A stretch of DNA of 64,000 nt from Carex sylvatica (GCA_964058845.1 CAXKVR010000497.1:20302-84301); one strand, 5' to 3'. Counted from the first letter of the stretch, positions 36,301 to 48,611 are shown. Numbers and translations: made by a program. Notes: generated from the sequence alone by a model not told the origin.

Positions 36301-38447
36301 AATTTGCAACTAGAGAATAGGCTATACCAGTAACAAGAAATCGTTCCACTGGTAGATCGATATGCCATTATTTTCGGCCTCTTCTCTTTGTTCGGGAGTT
36401 ACATTGCCAAAGCTAACAATAACTGGATACAAATCGGGAATAAATAAGAAGTAAGAACAATAAATCTGCATGGAAGGGTCAAATTTTACACCTCGAAAAA
36501 ACAGTACCTTTCAGGAATTTGGCTGAGGCCGGGAAGGTCTTGAGCAACTGAAAATAGTACAAGAAAAAAAAATTAATATTGATCTAAAAGCGCTAGTATT
36601 TAAGACAGGTACTTGTCAATTTGTGTTCTGGTTTGAAATTTGGGAATACCTCTGCTATTTTCCTTTCGTCGACAAATGCAATCTGAACTTCAGCATGACG
36701 AATAATGAACTCTACTGCACTGGCACCTAGTAACAACCCAAAAAGAAAAATATTATACAACACGGATTTTGAAGTAAAACATGGACAAATTAGAATACTT
36801 CTCTGCAAGCCTAAAACAGAGAAAGATGTTAATTATGATTACGAAGATACTAACCGAGAGTATCGTACAAGGGAACACAACAAAGCCCATGAGCATTGCA
36901 AGCCTAAAAAAACAGGAAAATGGTGTCACTATATATAGTAATAAATCCCAAACAAACACAATTCAATTTAAACTTTTTTTAAATAAGTAATTGAACTTGG
37001 CATATTAGAAGTCATAGTAGTGCTAAAGAAATTCTTAGCTTAATTAATTTAGACATGCACCAACACATACCTCCAAGCTCATGATCCACTCAGGACAATT
37101 CGCTCCATAAATGCCGCAACGAATTCCCTGAGAGGAATTATACAAGGATAAGTTCGTAATTTGGAAATATGTTTCAGTGGATATGTTAAAGAACATCAAT
37201 TCCAAAAGTAAAATTGGTAATTTGTTTTACCTTTTCAATGCCAAGGCTCCTAATGGCAGAACCAACCTTGATCACAATTTCATATACTTCCTTATAAGTT
37301 TGCCAGATGTATTCTCCAGGCTATAAAAATATAAGATCAGTTACTATGTTAATTTTCTCTTCTTCTTTTTCTTGCCATGATAAAATCAAATAGCAATTAA
37401 TGTTTTCTTCTTCTTCTTTTTGCTTCTATCCCAAATGATCACCTTGACAACAAATCTCACCTTGAGAAAAAGATGAGAAATACACCTATAACATATATGG
37501 TGGCACCACACTTATCATAAATTATTTCTTAAAAGCGTCAAAACACCTCTGCTTGCCCCCAATTTTTTTTAAAAAAAATTAAAAGCCCTCTTCTTCAATA
37601 TGTAAATTTACATAGTACTTAACCAATTGATATCTTTTCACAAATAATAGAAATCTTAAATTTTGATCGACTATTCTCTCCAAGCAATTTCATGGAGAAA
37701 AATTAAAGGATCTCTTCTCTCTCAATTTCTTCAAGAAATTGCGCATAGTGACCGTACTTCTCTACCTCACGACTTTTAATATTGCAAATATTATGAAGGA
37801 CTAGATATAATTAAAATGTATGAAAAAAAAACATCTGTGCAAACCTTGCCATCTACAACTTCACGAAGGCCAAGCATTCTGTTATTCGGATACTTCTCAA
37901 CAGCATGCCTGAATCATACATAAATTAGTTTCAAAAAAAAAAAAAGAATCATACATAAATAAGAAATAGTATAGAGAAATGCATTATTACACAAAAATGC
38001 CAATATTGAAGAAATCATGTGTTTAATATCATTGAAGGATCAAATCATTGTTTACTAAATGCCTTCGAGGAAGTCTGGCCAATTCTAAATGGTCACGCGG
38101 GATGAATACTTCTCTAAAGGTAATATATGATCGTATTTTATGTGCTTTGATCAATGAAAGAATATTGCTAAATGATGAACAAGGAGGCGACGCCGATCAA
38201 GAACATCATCACCTCAAAATCCGAGAATTTGCTTTATCTTTTACTTTTCCTCTCAGATCATGTGTGCTTAATTAATTTTATTTTAACATTTTCAACATTA
38301 ATACCTGAAAGCATCCCAGCAAGAATTGAGGTCAGGGATCAGAGACGAGTAGCCGTCCTTGGCAAAGACACTCCGATAAGCGGGTCCCACAGAGGGGGCT
38401 CCATTGAGCCCTTCACTCCCTTCCTTTGCTTCCACCAAGTACTTCAT
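30387..38447 (-). CDS. LACS: Long-chain acyl-CoA synthetase 2 of a tandem pair (LACS4-like)
   Basis: Fatty-acid-activating enzyme of the same class as the gene at 8771-15511. Nineteen minus-strand exons: 38447-38305, 37908-37845, 37320-37231, 37127-37071, 36903-36855, 36726-36650, 36547-36508, 36422-36328, 36145-35978, 35844-35734, 35469-35382, 32866-32800, 32704-32629, 32527-32410, 31921-31676, 31486-31347, 31111-30929, 30761-30642, 30422-30387. Every exon has the same length as in LACS-1, giving 655 residues with no internal stop. ATP/AMP loop [11 protein letters not shown] is at 226-236, and the FACS signature starts DGWFYTGD (491-498). Residue 495 is Tyr where His is usual. The C-terminus QSKK is not a peroxisomal SKL-type signal. 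Intron 11 (35381-32867) is enlarged by a LINE. Protein differences are spread along the length (exon 1 roughly 70% identical by eye), so the duplication is not recent. Confidence 0.94.
33133..33675 (+). pseudogene. LINE reverse-transcriptase fragment (longest open piece)
   Basis: A 180-residue open stretch holding the YVDD catalytic motif and the thumb-side motif [12 protein letters not shown] second open piece lies at 34015-34341 ([13 protein letters not shown] ... [13 protein letters not shown]). Frameshifts and stops separate the pieces. The last residues of the first piece come from the nested MITE, not the LINE. Non-functional. Confidence 0.85.
33623..33744. mobile_element. 122-bp Mutator-like MITE nested in the LINE
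   Basis: The exact 10-bp duplication CCTTTATATG is at 33613-33622 and 33745-33754. The arms are complementary: ATTTTAACAGAGAAGTTTTG continues into GCTTCATGCAGC on the left, and GCTGCATGAAGCCAAAAC continues into TACTCTGTTAAAAT on the right. Removing the element and one duplication rejoins the LINE frame [13 protein letters not shown]. Confidence 0.85.
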
Positions 38448-38563
38448 GATTCTCTTGTCTTTTTCTTTTCTTTTTTTCTTCTCTCTATCTCTTGTTTGAA
38501 GAAAAGTTCAAATTCAAGGAACTCAGTAAGCGAGAGGTACAAGGAGACCTCTACGCTGTTCAG

Positions 38564-38571
38564 TTTTTATA
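38564..38571 (-). promoter_or_regulatory. TATA box of LACS-2
   Basis: TATAAAAA on the minus strand, about 120 bp upstream of the LACS-2 start codon. The leader between them is rich in GA on the coding strand. The TATA-like motif of LACS-1 lies at the same distance from its start. Confidence 0.6.
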
Positions 38572-38699
38572 CTGGTGGTATGATGAAGCTTCGGATCTTC
38601 TGTGGTGGATACTAATATGTGACCCTGTGAAGTCCTGGAACCAAATGATACTTAGAAAAGTGCTTAAAATACGCATTTTAATTTGAATAGTTATATACT

Positions 38700-41240
38700 T
38701 ATATGTTAGTCAAAAAGGCAAGAATAATGCACTAATTTCAAAAAGGCAAGTATATATCATTCACAGCATTATCCACCAGATCATATTAAATTAGTGCATA
38801 ATATATATATACTTGTCTTTTAATTTTCTCTGTAGTTATGCGAATCATAGTTCTAATTTGAGCTTCATGTAGAAGATAATTATTTTTCATATACAATTCA
38901 ATTTATACAAAACATAATTATATGTTAGTCAAAACTTCATATTTGTTAATAGTATTACAAAAAAAAAATGTTCATATTATAAATAAAATAGATTCTGACA
39001 GATCTGACATGTCTTTTCATCAAAAGTTTAAGAATATCACTGTTAAAACATTTAAGTTGTTTGATAAAAAATCAAATGACATAAAAATTGAGTCAAATTT
39101 ATATGTGTTTCATAATAAAGAACACATCTAAGCTTAATATTTTTAATTGAATATTTTATATATAAAAAAAAACTAGTAACGTAATCCTTTTTTTAATTGA
39201 ACAACTGATTATTTAAAATAGTTTTAATTTATAACCCAAACATCCAGCAGGTTATTATACATTAAGTATTACATATTAGTTTAAATAACTTCAAATAATA
39301 AAAAATAGATGCAAAAATAACATTCATTGATTCTTCAAAATTTCAAAACAGTAAAATCTCCAGTTCACTTTTTTTTCTTTTTTTTTTCTTTTACACAACC
39401 GAGTTTTTTTTTTCGGATTGTGTCTGGACCGAACTAAATCTAGTTCTGAACCCGGTCCAGTTTCAAATACAGCGTATCCAATATTATTTAACATTCGGCG
39501 AATTATCAAATAAAATGTGTTCTATCACAAGTATATAAAATGATTTTCTTGACAGTATGATCTACTGTTAACTATATCAGAAATCTCGAATTTGGGTAGC
39601 AAAATCAACCTCTCACTTGTGCTAAAAAAATAAAATAAAATAAACTTCTCACGTTATCCAAAATTAATTTGATAAATCCGAGGAGCAAGCTACTCTTGTA
39701 AATTTTTGTTTTACAAAACGTGACTAGTACTATATAATTGCATATTTGCATTATATAAGTAATGCATTAAATATTGTAAGATAAGAAAATGATGTGTCGT
39801 CTCTTGTTTGATTATGATTAGATGTTTGCATGTAATTTACATGTGGGAACAGTGAATATGATTGATTTAAATAACAAATAATAATACAATTCATGAATTG
39901 ATTCAAATGTACTATTCATTTTCCTCAAAAAAAAATTTGTATTATTCATGAATTGATTTAAATAATAAATGTAGACCAAGCAAAAAGTACAACTTCTCCT
40001 TCATCAGAAAGCTACATAATTAATATCATAAATTTAATTACTTTTAGGCAAAAATAATAACAAAAGGCAAACTTGCATTTTTCATCTCAATATAGATTAA
40101 TGCATTAAATTTCAAATTGGATTCTAATTATAAGTACAATTTATTTATTTATTTTTCTTTCAAGAAGGTTCAAGAATGAATAGAACCCATAAATTTTTCG
40201 CCATTATTATCAAGCACCAAAAGTTGGCGACATTTATTAGTTTTATAAGTTGGTATTTTAAGGATTGTAATCAATCAAATATGACTCAAATAGTTTGAAA
40301 AAAATATAACGGAATTAGTTTGATTTGTTTGTTGATTAATTTGATACACTGCAAATAATAAATGTGGTATATGTATTTTCTTCTATTCCTAAGCAAATAT
40401 CACATTTGTGTTGAATTAAAAGCACAATTAAAGCCTTTCATCTACTATTCTATTACTTAATTAGCACAGTTTATATTTGTGTAATTTTCAAATTCGATTA
40501 TATATACCTCTGGAATATTAAATATTAAATTGATAAAGCTCAATATGATACTTAACCTCTGAATATTAATTATAAGAAATTTCATTAAGTCATATGGATT
40601 TCATATTATATTAAAGTAAAAAAAGAGTTGTACTTTGCTTGTGCTTTCATTGTAATTAAAAATTAAATATATTTATCTGGCATTAATTGCTTACTGACCA
40701 ACTGCGCTTGTTGATTAATCATTTTTAATTTGTAGCTTTGATTTTGAGGCGACAGGACTAATTTAATTTAATTATGAGATTAGTGTATGTGGTATTTAAA
40801 TATAGGTCCAAAAGTATTGCACCTGAAAATTCAAACCTCTTAGTAAATAAGATTATTGATCCCAAGTTGTCACTTGTTAGGATTAGACCATATATATATA
40901 ATAAACACACACAAGCTGACTTTGTTAGTACAAAATTAAAGGTTTTGACTTCTTAATTTATTCCTTTCTTTAGCCTTTGAAGCTATTCCGGAATGTTCAT
41001 TATTTAATTCAGCAATTGCGTGGAATCATAAATAATATCTCCATTCTTATATTATGTACGTAGTTGTCTTGATCCGCCAATAGTTAAGATTAAAAGATGA
41101 ATTTTCGAATTGAATATCAGCCCTCCAATCACATAATTTGTCTTATTTTGATTAAATGCATCTATTTTTATGTGTAGAAGTCTAAATTTAGTTAAAAACA
41201 TACTCGCCACATAGCCTGCTACATAGTTTGTCACAATTAA
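38700..41240. other. AT-rich intergenic DNA
   Basis: No exon, RNA gene or delimited repeat is supported. T-rich runs near 39370-39410. The short open frames have no recognisable domain. Confidence 0.5.
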
Positions 41241-41251
41241 AATTGAACGAA

Positions 41252-41866
41252 TCTCTAGAGATCCGTTTCCTTATTTCTCTTTACAACTATCTCTGATTCT
41301 TGAAATTAAATTATTTTCTTATTTCTCTGTTCCTCTGTTTCATTTCTCATTTTCATCTATAGTTCTGACAATAAAAATAGAAACAATCATAACTTTTCGA
41401 ATTTTGTTTAGAATTACTGTATCTTTGTAAATAGATGAATAACAAATCTTGTACATTTTATTATTTGGATTTCTTGCACTTTTTAATATAACAGATAAAA
41501 AAGATGATTTGGATTTCTTGCAAAATTAATGATAACTTTTGACAAATTAATGATATAAAAAGTGCAAGATATACATAAAAAGTACAAGATCTGTTATTCA
41601 ACGATTTTTGAAGTGCAAGAAATTCAAATAATTAAAAGTCAAGATCTGTTATTTTTCATATTATATAACAGATATACAAAATTAATGATAATTTTGTGTG
41701 TGTTACTCTCCTCTTCCTTTATTATTTGTATTTTTTTTATTTGTCTTTTATTTTTATTTAAATATATATTTTTCTTAATTTTGTGTGAATGTTAAATAAA
41801 AAAATTTCTTTATATTCTATTCAATTCTATAATATGTTCCGTTGCAACGCACGGGCACTATACTAG
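41252..41866 (+). mobile_element. Possible Helitron-like element (3' end supported)
   Basis: The 3' end reads CGTTGCAACGCACGGGCACT followed by ATACTAG. That is a GC-rich hairpin a few bases before CTAG, with T as the next base, as in plant Helitrons that insert between A and T. The 5' end is a guess: TCTCTAGAGATCC preceded by A at 41251. No coding sequence, so non-autonomous if real. Confidence 0.45.
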
Positions 41867-42133
41867 TTCTACAATATATATTTTGAAATGAAGTACATTT
41901 GTTCTTTTAATTAAATATATGCTTTATTAAATGAGAAACTATAAAATTTTATTAAAAATAGCAGAAATAATTACATGAAATTTACAAGTCTCTTGATCAA
42001 TATATAGCGGGAGTTAGCCACCGATTTTTTTTTATTGGTAGAAAATCAGAAAAAGTAATAATTAAAAATGAGATCAGTAGGAATATTTTTTTTTTAATAA
42101 AAAAACAACCGGAAAGTATAGCGTTCACTAGGA

Positions 42134-42366
42134 CGTCCAAGTAGGGGTGCAAACGGGTCGGATATTATCCGTCCGAATCCGGATCCGTATCCGAATTTTT
42201 GCGGATTCAGATATTCAGATACGGATAGTTGCGAATTCGGATATGGATACGGATTTTTTTATGCGGATTCGGATACAGATACGAGTTGAATTTTGGAATC
42301 GGATACAAATAATTATCTGTATCTAGATATTTTATTTTTTCGGATATCCGATTCCCACCTCTAGGA
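42134..42366. mobile_element. hAT-like MITE with GGATATCCG repeats
   Basis: Starts TAGGGGTGCAAACGGGTCGG and ends ATTCCCACCTCTA. The interior repeats CGGATCCGTATCCGAAT and its complement. The same style of element with proven 8-bp duplications occurs at 51325 and 59581. No clear duplication here. Confidence 0.55.
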
Positions 42367-42971
42367 TCCGACATCTTTCTCTTATAATTTCATTAATTAT
42401 GGAGACACAGATATCAGAGAAAAATAGCAAACGCATCCCCAAAAAATTAGAATGTGCATATTCACCATGAGTACATGTATTTCCTGCACCAAATCGTGAC
42501 AACCTTCTTTAGTAGATTGTCTTTCATTTTTTTTTTTTTTAAGAGAATATCTTGTGTTCATTTTTTTTTTTTTCCCCTTTTCTCCGTGGACGGCCATTTC
42601 TGTGGCGCTCCTCTATATATATATTTTTTTCAGATTTTTTCAATATGAGCTTTCTTACTTTAAAAAAAAAAATATTCCTACCAGGTTGCATTTTTAATTA
42701 TTATTCTTTATGATTTTCTAATAATAAAATATTCGGGTTTAGCCACTTCTGAGCTTCTTTTAAATCAGCTCATGTATTTCAACAAGTTTTTTTAACGACA
42801 ATTTAATTTTCTAAACGGTTTTTTTATCCTGCAGAGCTAAAATTTTAATTTCTAAAGGCGTTTCATTATACTGTAAAATGGACCGACTATTACTATGGAC
42901 GAGAGAATATTGAGGGAAAAATCTGAGGTTTCTCCTAAATTGATGAACATCAAAACATGCATTAAATTTTA

Positions 42972-43425
42972 GGGAAAATTGTGAAAATGCCACTCCAAAA
43001 CCTTTAAAATATGAAAATGCCATTCTGAACTTGGAAATTGTAAAAATGCCACTCCAAATAATTAATGACTAAAATACCCTCCCATCACCAAACTCCTCTT
43101 CTCCCATCCGGTTCCCACCTCTTCTAACTGCATAATTTTTTTGCGTGGTTGACAAAATTCAGGGTTTCTGATTGCTGATGGAATTAGGTTCTGGCACATT
43201 ATCCTGGATTTTGTCAACCACGTAAAAAAATTCTGCAGTTAGAAGAGGTGGGAACCGGGTGGGAGAAGAGGAGTTTGGTGATGGGAGGGTATTTTAGTCA
43301 TTAATTATTTGGAGTGGCAAAATTACAAATTAATGAAGTTTGGAGTGGCATTCTTACAATTTCCAAGTTCAGGATGACATTTTCACATTTTGAAGGTTTT
43401 GGAGTGGCATTTTCACAATTTTTCC
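42972..43425. mobile_element. 454-bp hairpin Mutator-like MITE, family D
   Basis: The exact 9-bp duplication TAAATTTTA is at 42963-42971 and 43426-43434. The ends are GGGAAAATTGTGAAAATGCC and GGCATTTTCACAATTTTTCC. The arms, about 200 bp each, are almost exactly complementary (for example CACCTCTTCTAACTGCA against TGCAGTTAGAAGAGGTG). The loop is about 60 bp. Its transcript would fold into a long hairpin. Confidence 0.88.
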
Positions 43426-43439
43426 TAAATTTTATTATT

Positions 43440-44340
43440 ATTTTTATAATTTTGCATCATATTAATTATATCTATAATATTAAAATTTAAATTTTCTATC
43501 ATACAATAATCGAGTTTGTCAAAAAATAATTATCAAGTAATCTTCTCTGTGTAAAAAATTATTTGCATAGTCATTTCATTTTTATAGCCCGTTAAGTTTG
43601 GATCAATGCAACCCAGCTCCTGAGAGCCTGAGACAATAAAGTTGTGCTCCATAACACTCACACGAAAATAAACGGGAAGGAGGAGAAAGAAAGGAATAGT
43701 GTGCGGTTCCTCTTGCTACAACAAAATTTACATTTTAATTGGAGAGGTACGAATTTGAAAAATTTTGTATAGAGTTTCTCTCGTTACAATAGCGTGTTCC
43801 TTTCTTTTCCTCTCTAATTATCTTCTTATGGAACAGGTGAACGGTGTGGACAATCTGAACGCGTGTAGGGTTCCTCTTCGTTTCCATTTCTTTCCTTAAA
43901 TGAATTGAGTTCTTTTCTTTTCTGGAGCACAATCTAAGAGTCTGCTAAAAACAAAAGGGAAATCGATTTGACCATACTTTATTACTCGTTCCACAACAAT
44001 AAAATTAAAAGAGAAATTAACAGAAAGAGAAGGAAGCATAAGTGGAATCGTTATATATCATCAATTCTCAACTCAAATCAGAATATTGAAGAAGTGACCT
44101 CTTTAGCACTGTGAATATACCATGTTTTATTTAGTTAATTCTTTCTGGAATAATTATAGTTAACTACTGTGGAGTGTGGATTGTTTCTTGGTTTGTTAAT
44201 GGGCTGGATCCGACCTTGGGATAACAGGCTATTAGACCTTGTTGTGGGTTTAATGAGGCCGGGTCTAATTACAGAAGAAGCCCAACAAAGGCTGACTATT
44301 AATCAAGGACCGTAACTTTTCCTCTTTTCTTTTCTAACAA
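43440..44340. other. Upstream region of UXT
   Basis: No gene seen. AT-rich DNA becoming more GC-balanced toward the UXT leader; the short minus-strand open frame here has no recognisable domain. Confidence 0.4.
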
Positions 44341-44345
44341 AGTTC

Positions 44346-44351
44346 GGCCCA
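44346..44351 (-). promoter_or_regulatory. Site-II-like element upstream of UXT
   Basis: GGCCCA (TGGGCC on the minus strand) about 290 bp upstream of the UXT start codon. TGGGCC/T elements are frequent in promoters of plant growth and translation genes. Function here is inferred from sequence alone. Confidence 0.4.
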
Positions 44352-44641
44352 TTAGAAACCAAACGTTCTTTCACCTCTTTGAAAATTAATCCGGAGTCGC
44401 TCCTCCCCACTCCTCCGATTCCACCTCCTCTTTCGCTCCCCCCTACCTTCGACAAATCTCTGCCGGAATCCCAAGGTGGACACCATTTTCTAATCTCTCC
44501 AGGTACTCTCTTCCCACCCTGCTGTCTCCAACCTCTCCGCTGATCCCATCCTCCGCCTCCGCAGCTCAGCTCCACTGCCGCCACCGACTCGCCTTTACTC
44601 ACCTTCTCCACAGCTGATACTCCCCCTTCTGTCTCTAGAAG

Positions 44642-47147
44642 ATGGACGAGGATCTCTCGAGGAAAAATAAGGTGCAGAGGTATGAGGAGTTCGTTGACAA
44701 GCGCCTCAAACCGGACCTTGTCAAGGCCATCGCGGAACGGTAATTTATTCCAGTGCACTATTTTTTGTGCAATTTTATTTGATCAAAGGAATTGTGGTTT
44801 CTCATAGGATAGGACCGTAGAAAACATATAATATCATGTACAGGACTGCCACCTTTGGAAATTGAGAAATATCTTATGAACATGTACCCATTTTTTTCCT
44901 AATTTCACTAGAAGTGCCAAAAACTAACCCTGTGTTTCTGTTCAGAGATGAGTGAGGAAAGGATGGTTACTTTTGGCACCACTTGAAGTACCCAGAAAAG
45001 TTAGGTCATAGAGGATATTCGTTGTGCCCGAAAACTGGTCTTTCATCTTGTTTGATGCATTCCATTTGCCAGTGTACCAAACTGGTACATGTATTCTATC
45101 AAAATTTAACTTTTAATTTGTCATGGCAGGGATAAGGTGTTCCACAAACAGAAGATGTTGTATCCTTTATCATGTGAGAGAAATTAATTTTCGTTTTTTC
45201 TCTTGTACTTAAGTTTTGTATATATAACAAAGTGATTCCATATAAGTTCACGTGAATGTTGGGACAAACTTAATAACCATTACTTTGAATTCACTTCATT
45301 TTTATTTTAATTTTTTACAGTTTTGTTGTTCTGATCTGATATTAGACCTTATTATGCCCTGACTTGGTACATCTGGAGGTTCCAGTTAGCAAAAGTGACA
45401 AATGGGACAGGCTCCAGAGGGCTGGTCTGGTTTATGTTAGTGAAACTTGGATATCTTAGTGCTGACACCTGTAGAACTCGGCCTCATTTACTATGAGTAC
45501 ACCAGTTGAGATCTCATTTTCAAGAATGTCAAGTTTGAGCATTGTCAAGTGGTCCTTGAAAAAAAAAGAGTATCCAAACATACACAAGTATTGTGTTGGT
45601 TTATTAGTTGCATACCGATTTGTAGTTTTTTATATGAAATAATACACATGAGAATTTGGTTATCTAAACTTCAGGTTACTGCATGCTATGAGGTCGGGTT
45701 GTAGAATTGGCATCCCTATGCTTATTTTAATTACATTTAGGATTGAAATGTCATGTTGTCATGCACAATTGTTTCCTTCACTTCACTTAACTGAAATTGA
45801 TGCTAGCTTGGATTTGAAGAAGAATATTGAAAATCTGGAGAACAATGGAATCACAAACCTTCGATCTATGGTCAATCTTGGGTCAGAAGTTTACATGCAA
45901 GCTGAAGTGTAATCTTTCTATCCTTTACTTTTGTAATTACTCCTTTTTGTCCTCTTATTTTGTTGCATTGAAAAATATCGCTAGGCCTGAACAAAATGTG
46001 CATATTCTTGTAATGGGCAACATAGGACCCGAAATTTCTAATAGAAGATTAAGTATCATCGGCAGGAGGAGAATAAGATTTTTTTTGCTATGGGTTCAAG
46101 AAATGATTCTAGATATTACATAGTACAATTGCTACTTGTTTTTTCTGAAAATATGAGGATCAGTAGAAGAAAGTTTTCCATGAAGGATATGGGTTCAATT
46201 TTGGGTTCCTCTACAAACTTTGTATAAGAACTTTAAAAGACCCTGCAAAACTGTTGTTTTTCTGAACAAAATGGGGATCAGTTGACCTTATACTTCTCTG
46301 CATGTGCACACCCCTGATCATCAGAGAACTGACTCGTTGTTTTCCTTAGCGGCAAATTTAGTATGCTTTGTTGGGATATTTTGGATGAAGTAGCCAAGCA
46401 GTCTTAGATATTGTATGAACTGAACCACTTGTTATAACAAAGCTAGAGAGTAGTGCATGGTTTTTCACATGTTCCCTTATTCAGTTGGTTAATGTTTTTT
46501 GCTTTTGAAATTTCAGTCCAGATACATGCCATATATTTGTAGATGTTGGTTTGGGCTTTCATGTGGAATTTACTTGGTCAGAGGCATTGCAATTTATATC
46601 TGTCAGGGAAGCTCGATTAGCCAGGTAATAAAGGTTATCTTATTAAGAAAAAGGTAGTCGGTGCATGTTAATCATTTTGTACCAGTGCACTACAATTAAT
46701 AAATTAAATTTTGTTGGTGCAAAAGAAAAATAAAATTTTATGGGTTGATTCATACATTTGTTCACATGTTTGTTTTGAGTATTGTGGCAGACAAATTGAG
46801 GAGTACACACAACTGATAGCAAACATAAAGGCGCAGATCAAAATGGTATGCTGCTCAACTTGTTGTATACCGTTTTCTTTTTACCTTTTTGTTGTTGTTT
46901 AGGCTTTAACCCTTAACCAGATAACTACTACTGTATTTTTTTTCTTTTGACAAATTGTGTTAATGAGGCTAATAGTAGGATAGCTTTTTGCTTGAACTTA
47001 CTTTGTGGTACATCTTAATATTAGCATCGCAATAGCATTCTTCCATTGTGTTTTGTATTTCCCTTTTATATCTATCATCATCATTTCCTTATATATATTC
47101 AGGTGTGCGAGGGTATCAGAGAATTACTTCAAATTCCAGCTGAATGA
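44642..47147 (+). CDS. UXT: UXT homolog, prefoldin alpha-like cochaperone subunit
   Basis: Six plus-strand exons with GT-AG introns: 44642-44739, 45130-45159, 45807-45908, 46517-46624, 46791-46845, 47103-47147. They join to 145 residues, the usual size for UXT. The start MDEDLSRKNKVQRYEEFVDK leads into an N-terminal coiled coil. Diagnostic stretches are NLRSMVNLGSEVYMQAEVPD (the beta-hairpin region of prefoldin alpha subunits) and VDVGLGFHVEFTW. A second coiled coil (ARQIEEYTQLIANIKAQIKM) and the end ELLQIPAE follow. The family works in prefoldin-like complexes that fold or assemble client proteins; in animals UXT also binds transcription factors. A broken copy of exons 5-6 lies at 52390-52912. 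Confidence 0.93.
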
Positions 47148-47699
47148 TGCCGCAGTTTATTTTTTGTTGGACCAAATGATTTCAAATTACATGCCAAAAG
47201 CAACAATGTCAAGATTTGAGCTGGCTTCTTTACTTTTGGGATGAAGAACCACAATGCAAATTTTGAAGACATTGAGAGGGATAAAGCTTGTTGAGTGTTA
47301 TGATGTTTAATACATTCATTTTGTTTTGGCGTGCTATCTAGTTATTACCGTTGGGTTGACAATTTTAATTGTCAGTATGACAAGTTGACGAAGAGATGAT
47401 TGTAATTTTGTTGGCCTCTCTTTTTTTTTGGGAAAAGATCAATTGTTTTAGTGGATCCTAGTCAGATGCTGTTAGACTGTAAATTATATCTGATGGTTCA
47501 TTAAACCTTTTGAATTCACCCATAAAAGAAAAAGGAAAAACTGTGGGAGACTTGAAGAAATCTTGCTTATTTACGTTGACTGGTACGAGATCTTGTCACA
47601 ATATCTTGCTTCAAAATGTTTGCGTATCGACTTCATTTTGGATGAAACAAAGAGGTCAAAAACTTCCATAAATCCCTTTATCCCATAGTGTACTTTTAA

Positions 47700-48240
47700 C
47701 TGAAATAACGCACTTTTATTTTAACTACAATTGTTATAGCTATAATAATAGTCCGACATTTGTGCTACATGCTACGCGCTATAACGCATGCTATGCTTTA
47801 TAAACTTTTATTTAGAAGTCCAAACTGTTTTTTTTAAAGGATCATTTTTTTTCAAGGTTCATATTATTTTTTGTTTTTAAGTAGAAAAAGATAGATAGTT
47901 TATGCCATGATATTTAGATTTTTTTAAATAAAAAATATATAGTTTATGCCATGATGTTTAGATTATTTTGAATGGAAAAATATGGATAGTTTATAATATT
48001 ATTATGGATATTTTGAATAGCAATTTAGACTTTGTACTGGTTTAATGTGAATATTTTAATTCCTTAATCAATTTTGTGTTACTTATCGCTCTATGAGACT
48101 TTAGATAATATTGATAATTAGTATAAATATAAAATCTAATTTTTTAAACAAAGAACGCTATGTATGATAGTTTTCGTTATATCTACGCTATTTGCGATAG
48201 GTTTTTTTAGCTTTTTCGTGATAATCGCTATTTAAAACAT
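47700..48240. repeat. Insertion specific to duplication copy 1
   Basis: The corresponding place in copy 2 (about 53435-53480) lacks this roughly 540-bp AT-rich stretch. It contains GCTATAACGCATGCTATGC and ends near CGCTATTTAAAACATTG. Wording such as TTATAGCG and GCTATTG also occurs at 4540-4740. No terminal repeats or duplication could be fixed. Confidence 0.5.
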
Positions 48241-48487
48241 TGATTCAATAAGATAATAAATGTAGACTTTGAAGATTTGATGAATTGGAGGCACTCAATC
48301 TATAAACATGCTTTTGTTCGTTGTTTTATGAGGTTGCAATGACGTACAAACTAAATTTCCTTCCTCCAAAAACCACCTTATTATAGACTTGAACTTATCT
48401 GGTTATTATATATATATTATATACCTTCAATTTTATATCATCTGCTGAGCTTAATTAATATTCCTTCAAGGCCTCAATAGTGTAATT

Positions 48488-48493
48488 TGGGCC
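48488..48493 (+). promoter_or_regulatory. Site-II element of RPL35A-1
   Basis: TGGGCC about 210 bp upstream of the start codon, with AGCCCA (the complement of TGGGCT) about 20 bp further on. Site-II elements together with a telo box are typical of plant ribosomal-protein promoters. Confidence 0.6.
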
Positions 48494-48611
48494 ACTCAAC
48501 TTCATGCTAGCCCAATTTTCTCTCTCTTTGAATTTCCAATAATGGAGCGGGATAATCACAGCCGTCGGATCTAAAACTCTCTTAAGTATAATTTTCGTCC
48601 AGAACTCGGTT

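Noticed and set aside
38172..38615. 147-codon plus-strand open frame over LACS-2 exon 1
   Set aside because: Antisense to the LACS-2 first exon and promoter. The minus strand gives the conserved LACS N-terminus.
44303..44758. 151-codon minus-strand open frame over the UXT leader and exon 1
   Set aside because: Antisense to UXT exon 1 and its GC-richer leader. The plus strand gives a recognisable protein; the minus frame is arginine- and glycine-rich with no domain.
47005..47244. Plus-strand open frame overlapping UXT exon 6 (ENYFKFQLNDAAVYFLLDQM)
   Set aside because: It is exon 6 and 3' UTR in another frame. The spliced UXT frame ends at PAE with a stop at 47145-47147.
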